From Flavobacterium sp. (GTDB lineage: Bacteria; Bacteroidota; Bacteroidia; Flavobacteriales; Flavobacteriaceae): 39,798 nt of DNA. Location of the stretch: NCBI RefSeq assembly GCF_023151265.1, contig NZ_JAKLJH010000004.1:1-39798 (forward strand), written 5' to 3'. Below are positions 15,840-24,741 of the stretch, in pieces; positions within the stretch are counted from its first letter, which is position 1; every line of letters starts with the position of its first letter. The notes beneath the pieces were generated by a model, which searched no databases, was not told the origin of the DNA, and was given only the letters and a program-made list of their open reading frames with translations. The translations under genes were made by a program, and so were the position numbers.

Positions 15840-16577
15840 ATGGCAAAAAAAATTACTCCAAAAAGTAAATCACCAAAATCACCCACAAAGAAAAGAACCA
15901 CTGGTCAAAAGATTTTCCGTTTCTTTTGGTTGCTTTTTTTATGGTTTAATATCATCAGTTTTTCAGTTGTTTTGTTGTTTAAGTTTGTTCCCGTTCCGTT
16001 TACGCCTTTAATGGGAATAAGAGCCTTAGAGCATAATAGTGCAGGAAAAGATATGGTTTGTAGTCATGAATGGGTGCCAATTGACGAAATTTCATTAAAC
16101 CTTCAAAAAGCGGTTATTGCTAGTGAAGATGGTCGCTTTTTACAACATTGGGGTTTCGATTTTGAAGCCATGCAAAAAGCTTTCAAGAATAATTCAAAAG
16201 GAAAACGATTAAAAGGCGGAAGTACTATTTCGCAACAAACCGCAAAAAACGTTTTCTTATGGCAGGGAAGAAGCTATGTCCGTAAAGGTTTAGAAGCATA
16301 TTATACGGTTTTAATTGAACTAATATGGGGTAAAAAACGTATTATGGAGGTTTATCTTAATAGTATCGAAATGGGAGATGGCGTTTATGGCGCTGAAGCC
16401 GCAGCAAAACATTGGTACAGAAAAGACGCGTCTAGTTTAACACGTTATGAAGCTGCTGGAATTGCCGCAATTTTACCAAATCCAAGAAAATACAAAGCAT
16501 CCAATTCTTCATCCTATATCAACAGAAGAAAAGCCAAAATCAGTAGAGAAATTGGTTACGTGAAATTGGATTATTAA
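15840..16577 (+). CDS. mtgA: Monofunctional peptidoglycan glycosyltransferase
   Basis: MtgA polymerises lipid II into glycan strands at the periplasmic face but has no transpeptidase domain. The 245-residue product has a basic N-terminus (MAKKITPKSKSPKSPTKKRT), one membrane anchor (about 26-50) and the GT51 domain. This includes the catalytic glutamate E96 in IASEDGRFLQHWGFD, the second motif KGGSTISQQTAKNVFLW, and later LIELIWGKKRIMEVYLN. It ends soon after, as monofunctional enzymes do. An SDR gene begins ten bases after its stop. Confidence 0.95.
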   Translation: MAKKITPKSKSPKSPTKKRTTGQKIFRFFWLLFLWFNIISFSVVLLFKFVPVPFTPLMGIRALEHNSAGKDMVCSHEWVPIDEISLNLQKAVIASEDGRFLQHWGFDFEAMQKAFKNNSKGKRLKGGSTISQQTAKNVFLWQGRSYVRKGLEAYYTVLIELIWGKKRIMEVYLNSIEMGDGVYGAEAAAKHWYRKDASSLTRYEAAGIAAILPNPRKYKASNSSSYINRRKAKISREIGYVKLDY

Positions 16578-16587
16578 AAATAAAAAT

Positions 16588-17412
16588 TTGAAAAAAACAA
16601 TATTAATCACAGGTGCTTCAAGCGGAATTGGTAAAGAAACTACCTTATATTTTGCAAAAAATAATTGGAACGTTATCGCTACGATGATTTCAATTGATTT
16701 GGCTGAAGATTTGGCAACAACTGCAAATGTATTTTGCTACGAGCTTGATGTAACTTCATCGGATAGTATTACAAAAGCAAAAGATAAAATTTTAAACAAT
16801 CACAAAACCATTAATGTTGTTCTAAACAATGCGGGCTTGGGTTACAGAAGTTTTGTAGAGTTGTCTGAAGACAATAAAATTGATAACATTGTTAATGTTA
16901 ATTGGTTGGGCGCTGTTAAAGTGTGTAGAGCCTTTATACCCGTTTTTAGAGAACAAAATTTCGGGCAATTCATTACAATTTCTTCCATTGCGGGATTGGT
17001 TAATTTACCGTTAGGGAGTTTTTATCACTCTACAAAGCAAGCAGTAGAAAGTTTTTCGGAATGTATGGCGTATGAACTTCTTGATTTTAATATTAGCGTT
17101 AGTACAGTTCAATTTGGAAATGCACCAACTTCTTTTCAATTAAATGTTACAAAATGTAATGCCACAGAAATTGATTCCTACAATAAATTAATGGATAAAG
17201 TGACAGCGATTTTACACAAAAAAACTAAGAAAAACACCAATCTTACTCCTATAATTACTAAAACACTATTCAATATTGCTGAAAATCCAAAGAAAAAATT
17301 TAAACGTTATACGATTGGTTTCGATGCTAATTTTATGAGTTTTATTAGACGTTTATTAGGATATAAATTATTTAATTCGTTAATTCGAAAATCGGTTTTA
17401 GGTCATTTTTAA
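16588..17412 (+). CDS. Short-chain dehydrogenase/reductase
   Basis: A 274-residue classical SDR. The NAD(P) motif TGASSGIG is at residues 8-15 and NNAG at 80-83. The catalytic set is S133 (TISSIAG), Y146 and K150 (FYHSTK). The C-terminal part with RRLLGYKLFNSLIR is longer than the minimal SDR and could bind membrane or lipid, but its substrate is unknown. The start is TTG 16588, ten bases after the mtgA stop, since no ATG lies before the nucleotide motif. Cotranscription with mtgA is likely. Confidence 0.9.
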   Translation: MKKTILITGASSGIGKETTLYFAKNNWNVIATMISIDLAEDLATTANVFCYELDVTSSDSITKAKDKILNNHKTINVVLNNAGLGYRSFVELSEDNKIDNIVNVNWLGAVKVCRAFIPVFREQNFGQFITISSIAGLVNLPLGSFYHSTKQAVESFSECMAYELLDFNISVSTVQFGNAPTSFQLNVTKCNATEIDSYNKLMDKVTAILHKKTKKNTNLTPIITKTLFNIAENPKKKFKRYTIGFDANFMSFIRRLLGYKLFNSLIRKSVLGHF

Positions 17413-17454
17413 TTTTATATCATCTAGTAATCAATAATTTAAAAACGTAATACT

Positions 17455-17775
17455 ATGAAATTAGTCATTTTAGCTTTAAGCTTTGTAATGTTAACCGCTT
17501 TTGGAACAGTAGAAAAAGTAAGTTTAAACAAAACATCAAATTCTGAAATTGTAATTGGCGAAAGTTTTTCCCTTATAAACGATTCAAAAGATAAAATTTC
17601 GATTCACACCGGAACTGGCTTTGTGTCTTTGAATAAAGGTTCGAAAACAAGTATTGGATGTAATGTAGGAAAAGAAGTGCGTTGGGCAAATGAAGGTAAA
17701 AAAGGAGATGTGATTTTTAAAATTACTGCCGATATGTGCGGAAAAACCTTAAAATTATCAGAATTGACGAAGTAA
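17455..17775 (+). CDS. Small exported protein of unknown function
   Basis: A 106-residue protein that I do not recognise. It has a signal peptide (MKLVILALSFVMLTAFGT) and a beta-rich body. The body contains ISIHTGTGFVSLNKGSKTSIGCNVGKE-like glycine and serine turns and two cysteines (IGCNVG and DMCGKT) that could form a disulfide in the periplasm. It lies 42 bases after the SDR gene on the same strand and is followed by a terminator. Confidence 0.75.
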   Translation: MKLVILALSFVMLTAFGTVEKVSLNKTSNSEIVIGESFSLINDSKDKISIHTGTGFVSLNKGSKTSIGCNVGKEVRWANEGKKGDVIFKITADMCGKTLKLSELTK

Positions 17776-17795
17776 GATATTTCTAATTATAATTT

Positions 17796-17829
17796 AAATC
17801 CGAAAGCAATATTGCTTTCAGATTTTTGT
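17796..17829 (+). terminator. Intrinsic terminator
   Basis: AAATC-C-GAAAGCAAT / ATTGCTTTC-A-GATTT forms a long stem with one internal mismatch, then TTTT. It ends the mtgA-SDR-small-protein group. Confidence 0.8.
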
Positions 17830-17882
17830 TTTTACAGTAACATTTTATTTATCTGTTCGACTAATTAAGAAAACTAAAAATT

Positions 17883-18686
17883 ATGAGAGCACACGAAATA
17901 GACTACCATATTTATGGTGAAGAAATGCAATATGTGGAAATCGAATTAGATCCTCAAGAAGTAGTTGTTGCCGAAGCCGGAAGTTTTATGATGATGGAAA
18001 ACGGCATCAAAATGGAAACTATTTTTGGAGACGGAAGTCAAGACCAACAACAAGGTGTTTTCGGGAAACTGTTATCAGCTGGGAAACGCGTTTTAACTGG
18101 AGAAAGTTTATTCATGACGGCTTACCAAAACCAAGACATGGGAAAACGAAAAGTTTCTTTTGCATCACCATATCCAGGAAAAATTGTGCCAATAGATTTA
18201 CAACAATTTGGTGGAAAATTCATTTGTCAGAAAGACTCGTTCTTATGTGCAGCAAAAGGCGTTTCTGTTGGAATTGAGTTTTCTAAAAAATTAGGAACAG
18301 GATTGTTTGGAGGTGAAGGCTTCATCATGCAAAAAATAGAAGGAGATGGAATGGCATTTGTCCATTCAGGTGGAACTTTAGCTAGAAAGGAATTAAAATC
18401 TGGAGAATTACTTCGAGTTGATACTGGTTGTTTAGTAGGTTTTACCAAAGACGTAGATTACGATATTGAATTTGTTGGAGGTGTTAAAAACACTATTTTT
18501 GGAGGTGAAGGGATTTTCTTTGCAACACTTCGCGGACCTGGAACCGTTTATATTCAATCGTTACCATTTACACGTTTAGCCGATAGAATTATTGCGTCGG
18601 CACCAAAAGCAGGTGGAAGCAGTAGAGAAGAAGGTAGCTTACTTGGAGGTTTAGGAAGAATGCTTGACGGTGACAATCGTTTTTAA
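17883..18686 (+). CDS. AIM24/TIGR00266-family protein
   Basis: A 267-residue beta-rich protein of the AIM24-like family (TIGR00266), named for a mitochondrial homologue. The bacterial role is not established. Typical features are the start [32 protein letters not shown], and [17 protein letters not shown]. Repeated glycine-rich strands follow ([16 protein letters not shown] and [20 protein letters not shown]). The end is Gly/Ser-rich ([14 protein letters not shown]). No signal peptide or membrane helix is visible, so it is cytoplasmic. It stands alone between a terminator and a membrane-protein gene. Confidence 0.88.
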   Translation: MRAHEIDYHIYGEEMQYVEIELDPQEVVVAEAGSFMMMENGIKMETIFGDGSQDQQQGVFGKLLSAGKRVLTGESLFMTAYQNQDMGKRKVSFASPYPGKIVPIDLQQFGGKFICQKDSFLCAAKGVSVGIEFSKKLGTGLFGGEGFIMQKIEGDGMAFVHSGGTLARKELKSGELLRVDTGCLVGFTKDVDYDIEFVGGVKNTIFGGEGIFFATLRGPGTVYIQSLPFTRLADRIIASAPKAGGSSREEGSLLGGLGRMLDGDNRF

Positions 18687-18764
18687 TTTAACGTATTTTT
18701 ATATATTGATTTTCAGCAGTTTAGATTAAAATTTGTAACTTTATTAATCTAAACTCTGGAAATC

Positions 18765-19208
18765 ATGAAAAATAAAACAGTGTTACAAAATGGATTTCTA
18801 ATCTTCTTAGGAATCGGTTTGTTTTTCCTATTAATGGATTTTTTAGGATTGGCAAGTAAAAATTATCTACGCTCGTTAAATGCTTTTATTGTATTATACG
18901 GAATTCATAAAACTATTAAGTATAATTACGATAAAGGGAAAATGGATTATTTTGAAAATCTATTTTCAGGATTTATAACAGGAGTACTAGGTGTTTTTTT
19001 AGGAATAATTGGTTTAATTGCATTCATCTACATTAAAGGAGGAGAAAGCTACTTAACAACATTATCAGATACTTTCTTTTTTGTTGGAAAAATAAATATC
19101 ATTCAATATTGTGGTGTTTTATTTTTTGAAGGCGTTGCTTCTAGTTTAATTGGTGCTTTTGTATTGATGCAATTTTACGGAGATGTTGCAATTAGTCACA
19201 AGTACTAA
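18765..19208 (+). CDS. Four-helix membrane protein, DUF4199-like
   Basis: A 147-residue protein with four hydrophobic segments (about 10-30, 33-50, 66-90 and 108-137). The KYNYDKGKMDYFENLFSGFITG stretch between helices two and three resembles DUF4199 proteins of Bacteroidota, a family without known function. That label is from memory. Its stop codon overlaps the stop codon of the convergent lipoprotein gene: TAA 19206-19208 against TAG read from 19207 to 19205. Confidence 0.7.
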   Translation: MKNKTVLQNGFLIFLGIGLFFLLMDFLGLASKNYLRSLNAFIVLYGIHKTIKYNYDKGKMDYFENLFSGFITGVLGVFLGIIGLIAFIYIKGGESYLTTLSDTFFFVGKINIIQYCGVLFFEGVASSLIGAFVLMQFYGDVAISHKY

Positions 19209-19654
19209 ATAGGTCTAAGCGTATTGCTATACGTAATGATAAATTGAAATTTCCCTTTAGTTACTTTTTTCATCAAGTAAACATATTTGTGTTTGCTCGA
19301 CTTTTTAGTGGGAATTAAGATTTCTTTTTTAGAGCTTACATCTTTAATTACCAAATCTTGTTGGTTGTTAAAACTTAAATAAGAAGCAATTCTATTGTTT
19401 AAATTAGTGATGGGATATTCAGAGTAAATCGTTTTTCCATTTTGTGAAATGATGATTTTTTCCCCTTTGTACACTTGAGTCAGGAATAAAATACTTTTGT
19501 TACTGCTTTTAGCATTTGCTTCTTTCTGAATATTCTCGATTTCTGTTTTGGAAGCACTTCTAAAGTCATCACGATACACACTTTTTACTGTCGAATTACA
19601 ACTTTGTAATCCAATGGAAATGATTAAAACGAATATAAAAACTAGAATTCTCAT
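19205..19654 (-). CDS. Small lipoprotein of unknown function
   Basis: A 149-residue product from ATG 19654 (the frame opens five codons earlier). It starts MRILVFIFVLIISIGLQSCN: a lipoprotein signal with cysteine in LQSC, so it is anchored in the outer or inner membrane. After a lysine- and serine-rich helix the remainder is beta-rich (KIIISQNGKTIYSEYPI, and LVIKDVSSKKEILIPTKK). I recognise no family. It is tail-to-tail with the DUF4199-like gene. Confidence 0.75.
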   Translation of the reverse strand: MRILVFIFVLIISIGLQSCNSTVKSVYRDDFRSASKTEIENIQKEANAKSSNKSILFLTQVYKGEKIIISQNGKTIYSEYPITNLNNRIASYLSFNNQQDLVIKDVSSKKEILIPTKKSSKHKYVYLMKKVTKGKFQFIITYSNTLRPI

Positions 19655-19690
19655 AATTAGAAAACCCATTTTTTGAAGTTTTATTGCATA

Positions 19691-19713
19691 AAAAAAAAGC
19701 CCGAAGGCTCTTT
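19691..19713 (-). terminator. Intrinsic terminator after the prolyl oligopeptidase gene
   Basis: Read on the minus strand, AGCC TTCG GGCT with flanking A and eight T. The UUCG-type tetraloop makes a very stable hairpin. It lies 20 bases past the peptidase stop and 37 bases before the lipoprotein start. Confidence 0.85.
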
Positions 19714-19732
19714 TATCAGTTTTTTAACTTTT

Positions 19733-21835
19733 CTATTTTAATTTTTTAACACCCATATTGTAAAGTGTAAATACTTGCATATCTACATTTTCTTGAATGG
19801 TAGCCGCAACCGATTTTCCAGCTCCATGACCCGCATTTACATCAATACGAATTAAAACTGGATTGTCTCCCGCTTGTTTCGCTTGTAATTCTGCTGCGAA
19901 TTTGAAACTATGCGCAGGAACTACTCGGTCATCATGATCGCCTGTGGTTACCATAGTTGCTGGATATTTTGTACCTGCTTTTACATTATGAACTGGAGAA
20001 TATCCTTTAATGTATTCAAACATTTCTTTGCTTTGCTCCGATGTTCCGTAATCGTAAGCCCAACCTGCTCCAGCGGTAAACGTGTGGTAACGCAACATAT
20101 CTAAAACTCCAACTGCAGGTAATGCCACTTTTACTAAATCCGGGCGTTGTGTCATCACTGCACCCACTAATAATCCTCCGTTTGAACCACCTTTTATCGC
20201 TAAATAATCTGAAGAAGTGTAGTTTTCTTTGATTAAATATTCAGCTGCCGCAATGAAATCATCAAAAACGTTTTGCTTTTTCAATTGTGTTCCAGCATCA
20301 TGCCATTTTTTACCGTATTCTCCACCACCGCGTAAATTCGCAACAGCGTAAACGCCTCCATTTTCTAACCAAACCGCATTTGCAATACTGAAAGCTGGAG
20401 TTAAACTCACATTAAATCCTCCGTAACCGTATAAAACAGTTGGATTTTTCCCATTTAATTTTGTTCCTTTTTTATACGTAATAATCATCGGTACTTTTGT
20501 GCCATCTTTTGAAGTATAAAACACTTGTTTTGATTCGTAATCAGCCGAATTAAAATCTACTTTAGGTTTTTGATAAACTGCTGATTTTCCTGTTTTTGGA
20601 TCAAAAGTGTAGATAGTTCCTGGAGTCACATAATTCGTAAACGAAAAATACAAAGTAGTTTCTTTTTCTTTTCCACCAAAACCTCCAGCTGTTCCAACAC
20701 CTGGTAATTGAATATCACGCACTAATTTTCCGTTGTAATCATATTGTTTGATGAATGAAACGGCATCTTTCATATAACTTGCGAAAATATAACCGCTTCC
20801 TGTGTTTGGCGACAATACATTTTCGGTTTCAGCGATGCAATCTTTCCAGTTTTCTTTTGCAGGATTTGATAAATCAAAAGTTACTACGCGTTTGTTTGGC
20901 GCTTTGTAATTGGTAACCAAATAAATTTTAGAGCCTTTATTGTCTAAAACATCGTTGTCGTTTTCGTAATTGTCAATTAAAGTGACGATTTTAGCATCTG
21001 GTTTGGATAAATCTAAATAGTATAATTCGTTTCCAGAAGTTGAATTCGCAGCAGAAATAAACAAATATTTCTCATCTTCCGAAACATAACCACCAACATA
21101 TCTTCTTTTTACATCGCCACCAAAAACCAATTTATCTGTTTTTTGAGAAGTATTTAATTTGTGATAATACAATTTGTGTTGGTCTGTTTTTGCTGATAAT
21201 TCGCTTCCAACAGGTTTGTCGTAGCTTGAATAATAGAAACCTTCGTTTTTGTACCAAGAAACGCCACTGAATTTCACATCTACAATCGTATCGCCAATGA
21301 TTTTCTTAGTTTTAGCTTCCATTACAATTACTTTTCTCCAATCGCTTCCACCTTCTGAAATAGCATAAGCAACCAAACTTCCATCTTTTGAAAAGTTAAT
21401 TCCACCTAATGAAGTCGTACCGTCTTTTGAAAAGGTATTTGGATCTAAAAAGATTTCTTCTTTACCGGCTTTATCTTTTCGGTATAAAACCGATTGATTT
21501 TGAAGTCCATTGTTTTTGTAATAATACGTAAAATCACCTTCTTTGAATGGAGCCGAAATTTTCTCGTAATTCCATAATTTTTCCATTCTAGATTTAAGCT
21601 GATTTCTGTATGGAATTTGCTCTAAGTAACCATACGTTACCACGTTTTGAGCTTTTACCCAAGCTTCCGTTTCTGCACTTCGGTCGTCTTCTAACCAACG
21701 GTAAGGGTCGTTGATTTTTTCGCCAAAATACGTGTCAACATGGTCGATTTTTTTTGTTTCAGGATAATTGATTTTTGTTTGTGCGTTCATAACAAGTGTA
21801 CAAACAATAGCGGTTATTGTTATTGTTTTTTTCAT
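19733..21835 (-). CDS. Exported prolyl oligopeptidase (S9A)
   Basis: A 700-residue S9A peptidase that cleaves short peptides after proline. The start MKKTITITAIVCTLVMNAQ is a signal peptide, so it is periplasmic, which is usual in this group. The N-terminal segment DPYRWLEDDRSAETEAWVKAQN is the family signature. A seven-bladed propeller follows, then the hydrolase domain with Ser near 548 (KGGSNGGLLVG), Asp near 636 (GDHDDRVVPAHSFKF) and His near 669 (NAGHGAGKS). I choose ATG 21835 instead of the frame opening 11 codons upstream. It is downstream of the TonB receptor, with 55 bases between them. Confidence 0.95.
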   Translation of the reverse strand: MKKTITITAIVCTLVMNAQTKINYPETKKIDHVDTYFGEKINDPYRWLEDDRSAETEAWVKAQNVVTYGYLEQIPYRNQLKSRMEKLWNYEKISAPFKEGDFTYYYKNNGLQNQSVLYRKDKAGKEEIFLDPNTFSKDGTTSLGGINFSKDGSLVAYAISEGGSDWRKVIVMEAKTKKIIGDTIVDVKFSGVSWYKNEGFYYSSYDKPVGSELSAKTDQHKLYYHKLNTSQKTDKLVFGGDVKRRYVGGYVSEDEKYLFISAANSTSGNELYYLDLSKPDAKIVTLIDNYENDNDVLDNKGSKIYLVTNYKAPNKRVVTFDLSNPAKENWKDCIAETENVLSPNTGSGYIFASYMKDAVSFIKQYDYNGKLVRDIQLPGVGTAGGFGGKEKETTLYFSFTNYVTPGTIYTFDPKTGKSAVYQKPKVDFNSADYESKQVFYTSKDGTKVPMIITYKKGTKLNGKNPTVLYGYGGFNVSLTPAFSIANAVWLENGGVYAVANLRGGGEYGKKWHDAGTQLKKQNVFDDFIAAAEYLIKENYTSSDYLAIKGGSNGGLLVGAVMTQRPDLVKVALPAVGVLDMLRYHTFTAGAGWAYDYGTSEQSKEMFEYIKGYSPVHNVKAGTKYPATMVTTGDHDDRVVPAHSFKFAAELQAKQAGDNPVLIRIDVNAGHGAGKSVAATIQENVDMQVFTLYNMGVKKLK

Positions 21836-21890
21836 ATTGTGTTTGTTGATTGAAACAAAGATATTCATTTGAATTCTAAAGATTTGTTAA

Positions 21891-24092
21891 TTATAAATCA
21901 AAATTTAAACTCATGATTATATTTCGCCCCATATTGTTGATTCCGTCAGCTTTTAAACGCGATAAATGATTAACATAGTTTTTGTTCAAAAGATTGTTTG
22001 CGTTTACATTCCAACGAAATTCCGTTTTAGCTATTTTAATAGTACTACCAATTGCAAAATTGACTAATAAATAATCAGAAGTTTTGGTTTCAAATTCACC
22101 TAAATTATTTTGGGCGAAAGTATAATTTAAAAACAACGAAGTAAATCCTTTTTTCAACCAATTGCGGTATTCAAATTCTGCTCTAATGTTGTTTTTCCAT
22201 TGATTGGCTGGAATTAATGGTAAATAATTGCCACCCTGTTTACCTGTTACGCTTTCAAAACTACTGGTAAAATGCAACCAATCATAAGGATGAGGATGAA
22301 AGTGAATTCCAGCTTCTCCACCAAATAAATACGCATTGTTTTGCACATAATTGTAAACATCATTTCCGTCAATTTCAGCACCAGTTGGCGTAATGTAAAT
22401 GTAATTGTTTACGAGATTGTAAAATCCGTTGATGAACCATTCAAAGTGTTCGCTTTTGTATTCCAAATTCAAATCCACTTGAAAATTTTGTTCGTTTTCT
22501 AAATCAGAATTTCCAATTTCATAACGATTACTTCCTTCGTGAACGCCATTTGAAGTTAATTCTGATAAATTCGGTGCTCTAAATCCAGAAGCAATGTTAA
22601 TTCGGGTTGAAATATGGTTTGATAAATCGGTTTTGTAGCCTAATGACGCATTAAAACTGTTGAATTGTTTGTCTATGGCTTCAAAATAGCCTTCTTCGCC
22701 TTCGATTCCGTGAGTGGAAGTGTTTATTTTTCTATTGTCGTAACGAATTCCCGCTTGTAAAACGTTAGAATTCCAACTGTAATTTGTAGTAGCAAAAGCG
22801 CCAAAATCTTTCACATTTGCATCTGGAATTAGTAATTCTTCTCCAAAATTAGTATTGGTTTGATCCATTCCTTGAATTCCGATAATGCTTTCTAAACGAT
22901 TCATTTTTGGGAAAAAGTATTTTACATTGTAACTCGCAGTTTTCAATTTCATAGATAACGCAATTTCATCGGGCGCTTCTAATTCTTTTCTGTCGTTTAA
23001 TGAGTAACCAAAATCACCTTCAATTTTTGAGTTTTTGAAGTACACTTTTTGATTCAAACTCAATACATGATTGTCGACTTCTTGTTTTGGATAAAGTGGA
23101 TTTCTGAATCCTGAATTTTCTAAATCTTCTTCAGGTAAACCCAAGTTTAAGTTGTTGTAATTGTATCTAAAATCGGTTGAAAATTTAGAGTTTGAATACC
23201 CAATTCCCGATTTAAAATCTTTCTCGATGAAACGTGTATTGATGATTCTGTCACCATTCGAAACTTTATAATCGGCATGCGATGTGTAATTTCCTCTAAC
23301 CAAAAACTTAAAATTTGATGGCGAAGCTTTAAATCCGAAAGTAGTGGAAGTTCCTTGCGTATTGGTAAAATATTGTTGCTCAAAATCGGCTGATTTTTCT
23401 TGAAAAGGCGCATATTTTTCAGGATTAAAATAAATAACACCGCCCAATGCATCGGAACCATACAATAACGAAGCTGGCCCTTTGATAACTTCGACACTTT
23501 CAATTCCGGCAGCGTTTAAACCTAAACCATGTTCTTCGCCAAATTGTTGATTTTCCATACGAACTCCTTGCGAATACACCAAAACACGATTGCCACTTAA
23601 ACCACGAATCACAGGCTTTCCAATCGAATTTCCTGTTGAAATTTGAGAAACCCCAGGAATCGTTGCAATTCCATCAATTAGTGAAGTTGCACCGTTTTCT
23701 TTCAGCGTATTTATAGAAGCATGTTCTACTTTCATCACGTTTTGCGATTGTATTTTGTTGTATAAAGTAGAAATAATGATTTCATCTAAATGTTGTTCTT
23801 TTTCGGTTAGAATTACGTTCAACTTGATTTCGGTCCCATTATTGGTTACAATTTCTGTTTTAGTTTCAAAACCTGCTAAATGAAAAATAAGTTTATTAGT
23901 TCCTTTTGGTAATGATAAAAATTGATAAAAACCATTTTCATCGGTTGTGGTTTCAGAATTATTTTCTTCGATATGAACGATAACTCCGGCAAGTTTTTGA
24001 TTGTTGCTATCAGTAACATAACCGCTTATTTTGAATTGCGAAAAGCCTGCTATCGAAGACAATAGCAGTAGTATATTGAAAAGACATTTCAT
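21891..24092 (-). CDS. TonB-dependent outer-membrane receptor (possibly metal uptake)
   Basis: A 733-residue receptor that imports a ligand with energy from TonB-ExbBD. It has a signal peptide (MKCLFNILLLLSSIAGFSQ) and a carboxypeptidase-regulatory-like beta domain (about 22-105, ISGYVTDSNNQKLAGVIVHI). The plug domain (about 110-230) includes GKPVIRGLSGNRVLVYSQG and EVIKGPASLLYGSDALGGV. A 22-stranded barrel follows to the end, with the last strand NIIMSLNFDL. It is not a SusC type (far too short). A histidine/cysteine-rich exported protein lies just upstream. That context, and the general look of the plug, make zinc or copper uptake my best guess, not proved. Confidence 0.92.
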   Translation of the reverse strand: MKCLFNILLLLSSIAGFSQFKISGYVTDSNNQKLAGVIVHIEENNSETTTDENGFYQFLSLPKGTNKLIFHLAGFETKTEIVTNNGTEIKLNVILTEKEQHLDEIIISTLYNKIQSQNVMKVEHASINTLKENGATSLIDGIATIPGVSQISTGNSIGKPVIRGLSGNRVLVYSQGVRMENQQFGEEHGLGLNAAGIESVEVIKGPASLLYGSDALGGVIYFNPEKYAPFQEKSADFEQQYFTNTQGTSTTFGFKASPSNFKFLVRGNYTSHADYKVSNGDRIINTRFIEKDFKSGIGYSNSKFSTDFRYNYNNLNLGLPEEDLENSGFRNPLYPKQEVDNHVLSLNQKVYFKNSKIEGDFGYSLNDRKELEAPDEIALSMKLKTASYNVKYFFPKMNRLESIIGIQGMDQTNTNFGEELLIPDANVKDFGAFATTNYSWNSNVLQAGIRYDNRKINTSTHGIEGEEGYFEAIDKQFNSFNASLGYKTDLSNHISTRINIASGFRAPNLSELTSNGVHEGSNRYEIGNSDLENEQNFQVDLNLEYKSEHFEWFINGFYNLVNNYIYITPTGAEIDGNDVYNYVQNNAYLFGGEAGIHFHPHPYDWLHFTSSFESVTGKQGGNYLPLIPANQWKNNIRAEFEYRNWLKKGFTSLFLNYTFAQNNLGEFETKTSDYLLVNFAIGSTIKIAKTEFRWNVNANNLLNKNYVNHLSRLKADGINNMGRNIIMSLNFDL

Positions 24093-24193
24093 TTTTTAAT
24101 TTATTTTTATTAGATAAATAATACAGCAAAGTGTTGTACATCATTTTGATATACAGCAGCAGAAGCTTTGTTTAGGAAACAAAGCGAAATTAT

Positions 24194-24544
24194 TTAAGCC
24201 ATAAAAACGGGCGGACCGCGAAGATGGAACGAATTTCCTTCAAACGTAACGCAAGATTCCTTACTGTTAAATTGATACGGAATTTCGTAAAACGAAGGAA
24301 TAAAATCAAAATGGAATACTTCTGGTGAAAGGAAAGCCGCAAATTTGAAATCACAAACAGGACAATCTTCACTTTCGGTAAACGTTTTTTCAGAAGTCTT
24401 AAAAGTCAAATGATGCGAATCGTCACAACATTCCGATTTTAAATGATGATCGTGCGAAAAAGTATGAATAGACTGATAACTCACAGCAAATAATACTGCA
24501 AGCATCAAAAACAAATTCATATGTAATAATTTCTTTTTCACCAT
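24194..24544 (-). CDS. Small exported His/Cys-rich protein (DUF2946-like)
   Basis: The product is 116 residues from ATG 24544; ATG 24520 (MNLFLMLAVLF) is an alternative and would fit better if the promoter is the one at 24547-24554. One N-terminal hydrophobic segment is followed by HTFSHDHHLKSECCDDSHH, then EDCPVCDFKF, and the last residues are FHLRGPPVFMA. Clustered His and Cys suggest metal binding in the periplasm. The CPxC motif and the RGPP ending recall DUF2946 proteins that accompany metal-related TonB receptors in other phyla; this is from memory. It sits 101 bases ahead of the receptor gene on the same strand. Confidence 0.75.
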   Translation of the reverse strand: MVKKKLLHMNLFLMLAVLFAVSYQSIHTFSHDHHLKSECCDDSHHLTFKTSEKTFTESEDCPVCDFKFAAFLSPEVFHFDFIPSFYEIPYQFNSKESCVTFEGNSFHLRGPPVFMA

Positions 24545-24546
24545 CA

Positions 24547-24576
24547 CAAATATACTGCTTTTAGAATAAAGCCAAA
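24547..24576 (-). promoter_or_regulatory. Promoter of the His/Cys protein-TonB receptor unit
   Basis: On the minus strand TTTG (24576-24573), an 18-base spacer and TATATTTG (24554-24547) match the Flavobacterium consensus fully. The -7 element ends two bases before ATG 24544, so either the mRNA is leaderless or translation starts at ATG 24520. Confidence 0.6.
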
Positions 24577-24581
24577 AAACA

Positions 24582-24737
24582 AACCACGAATTAACGAATT
24601 TTTAAGTTTTGATGACTTATTTCGCTAGTTCGTGGTTATGTTTGAAACACATAGAAACATAGAATTTAAGCTTGATGTGGACTCAAAAAAAGTGTAACAT
24701 ACTTATCTATAAAAACAAACTATGTGGCTATGTGTTT
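24582..24737. repeat. Two consecutive inverted repeats upstream of the receptor unit
   Basis: AACCACGAA (24582-24590) pairs with TTCGTGGTT (24629-24637). Next, AAACACATAGAAACATAG (24645-24662) pairs with CTATGTGGCTATGTGTTT (24720-24737), 16 of 18 positions, across 57 bases. The inner CATAG word is itself repeated in each arm. These elements fill most of the space between asd and the receptor unit. Confidence 0.75.
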
Positions 24738-24741
24738 AAAA

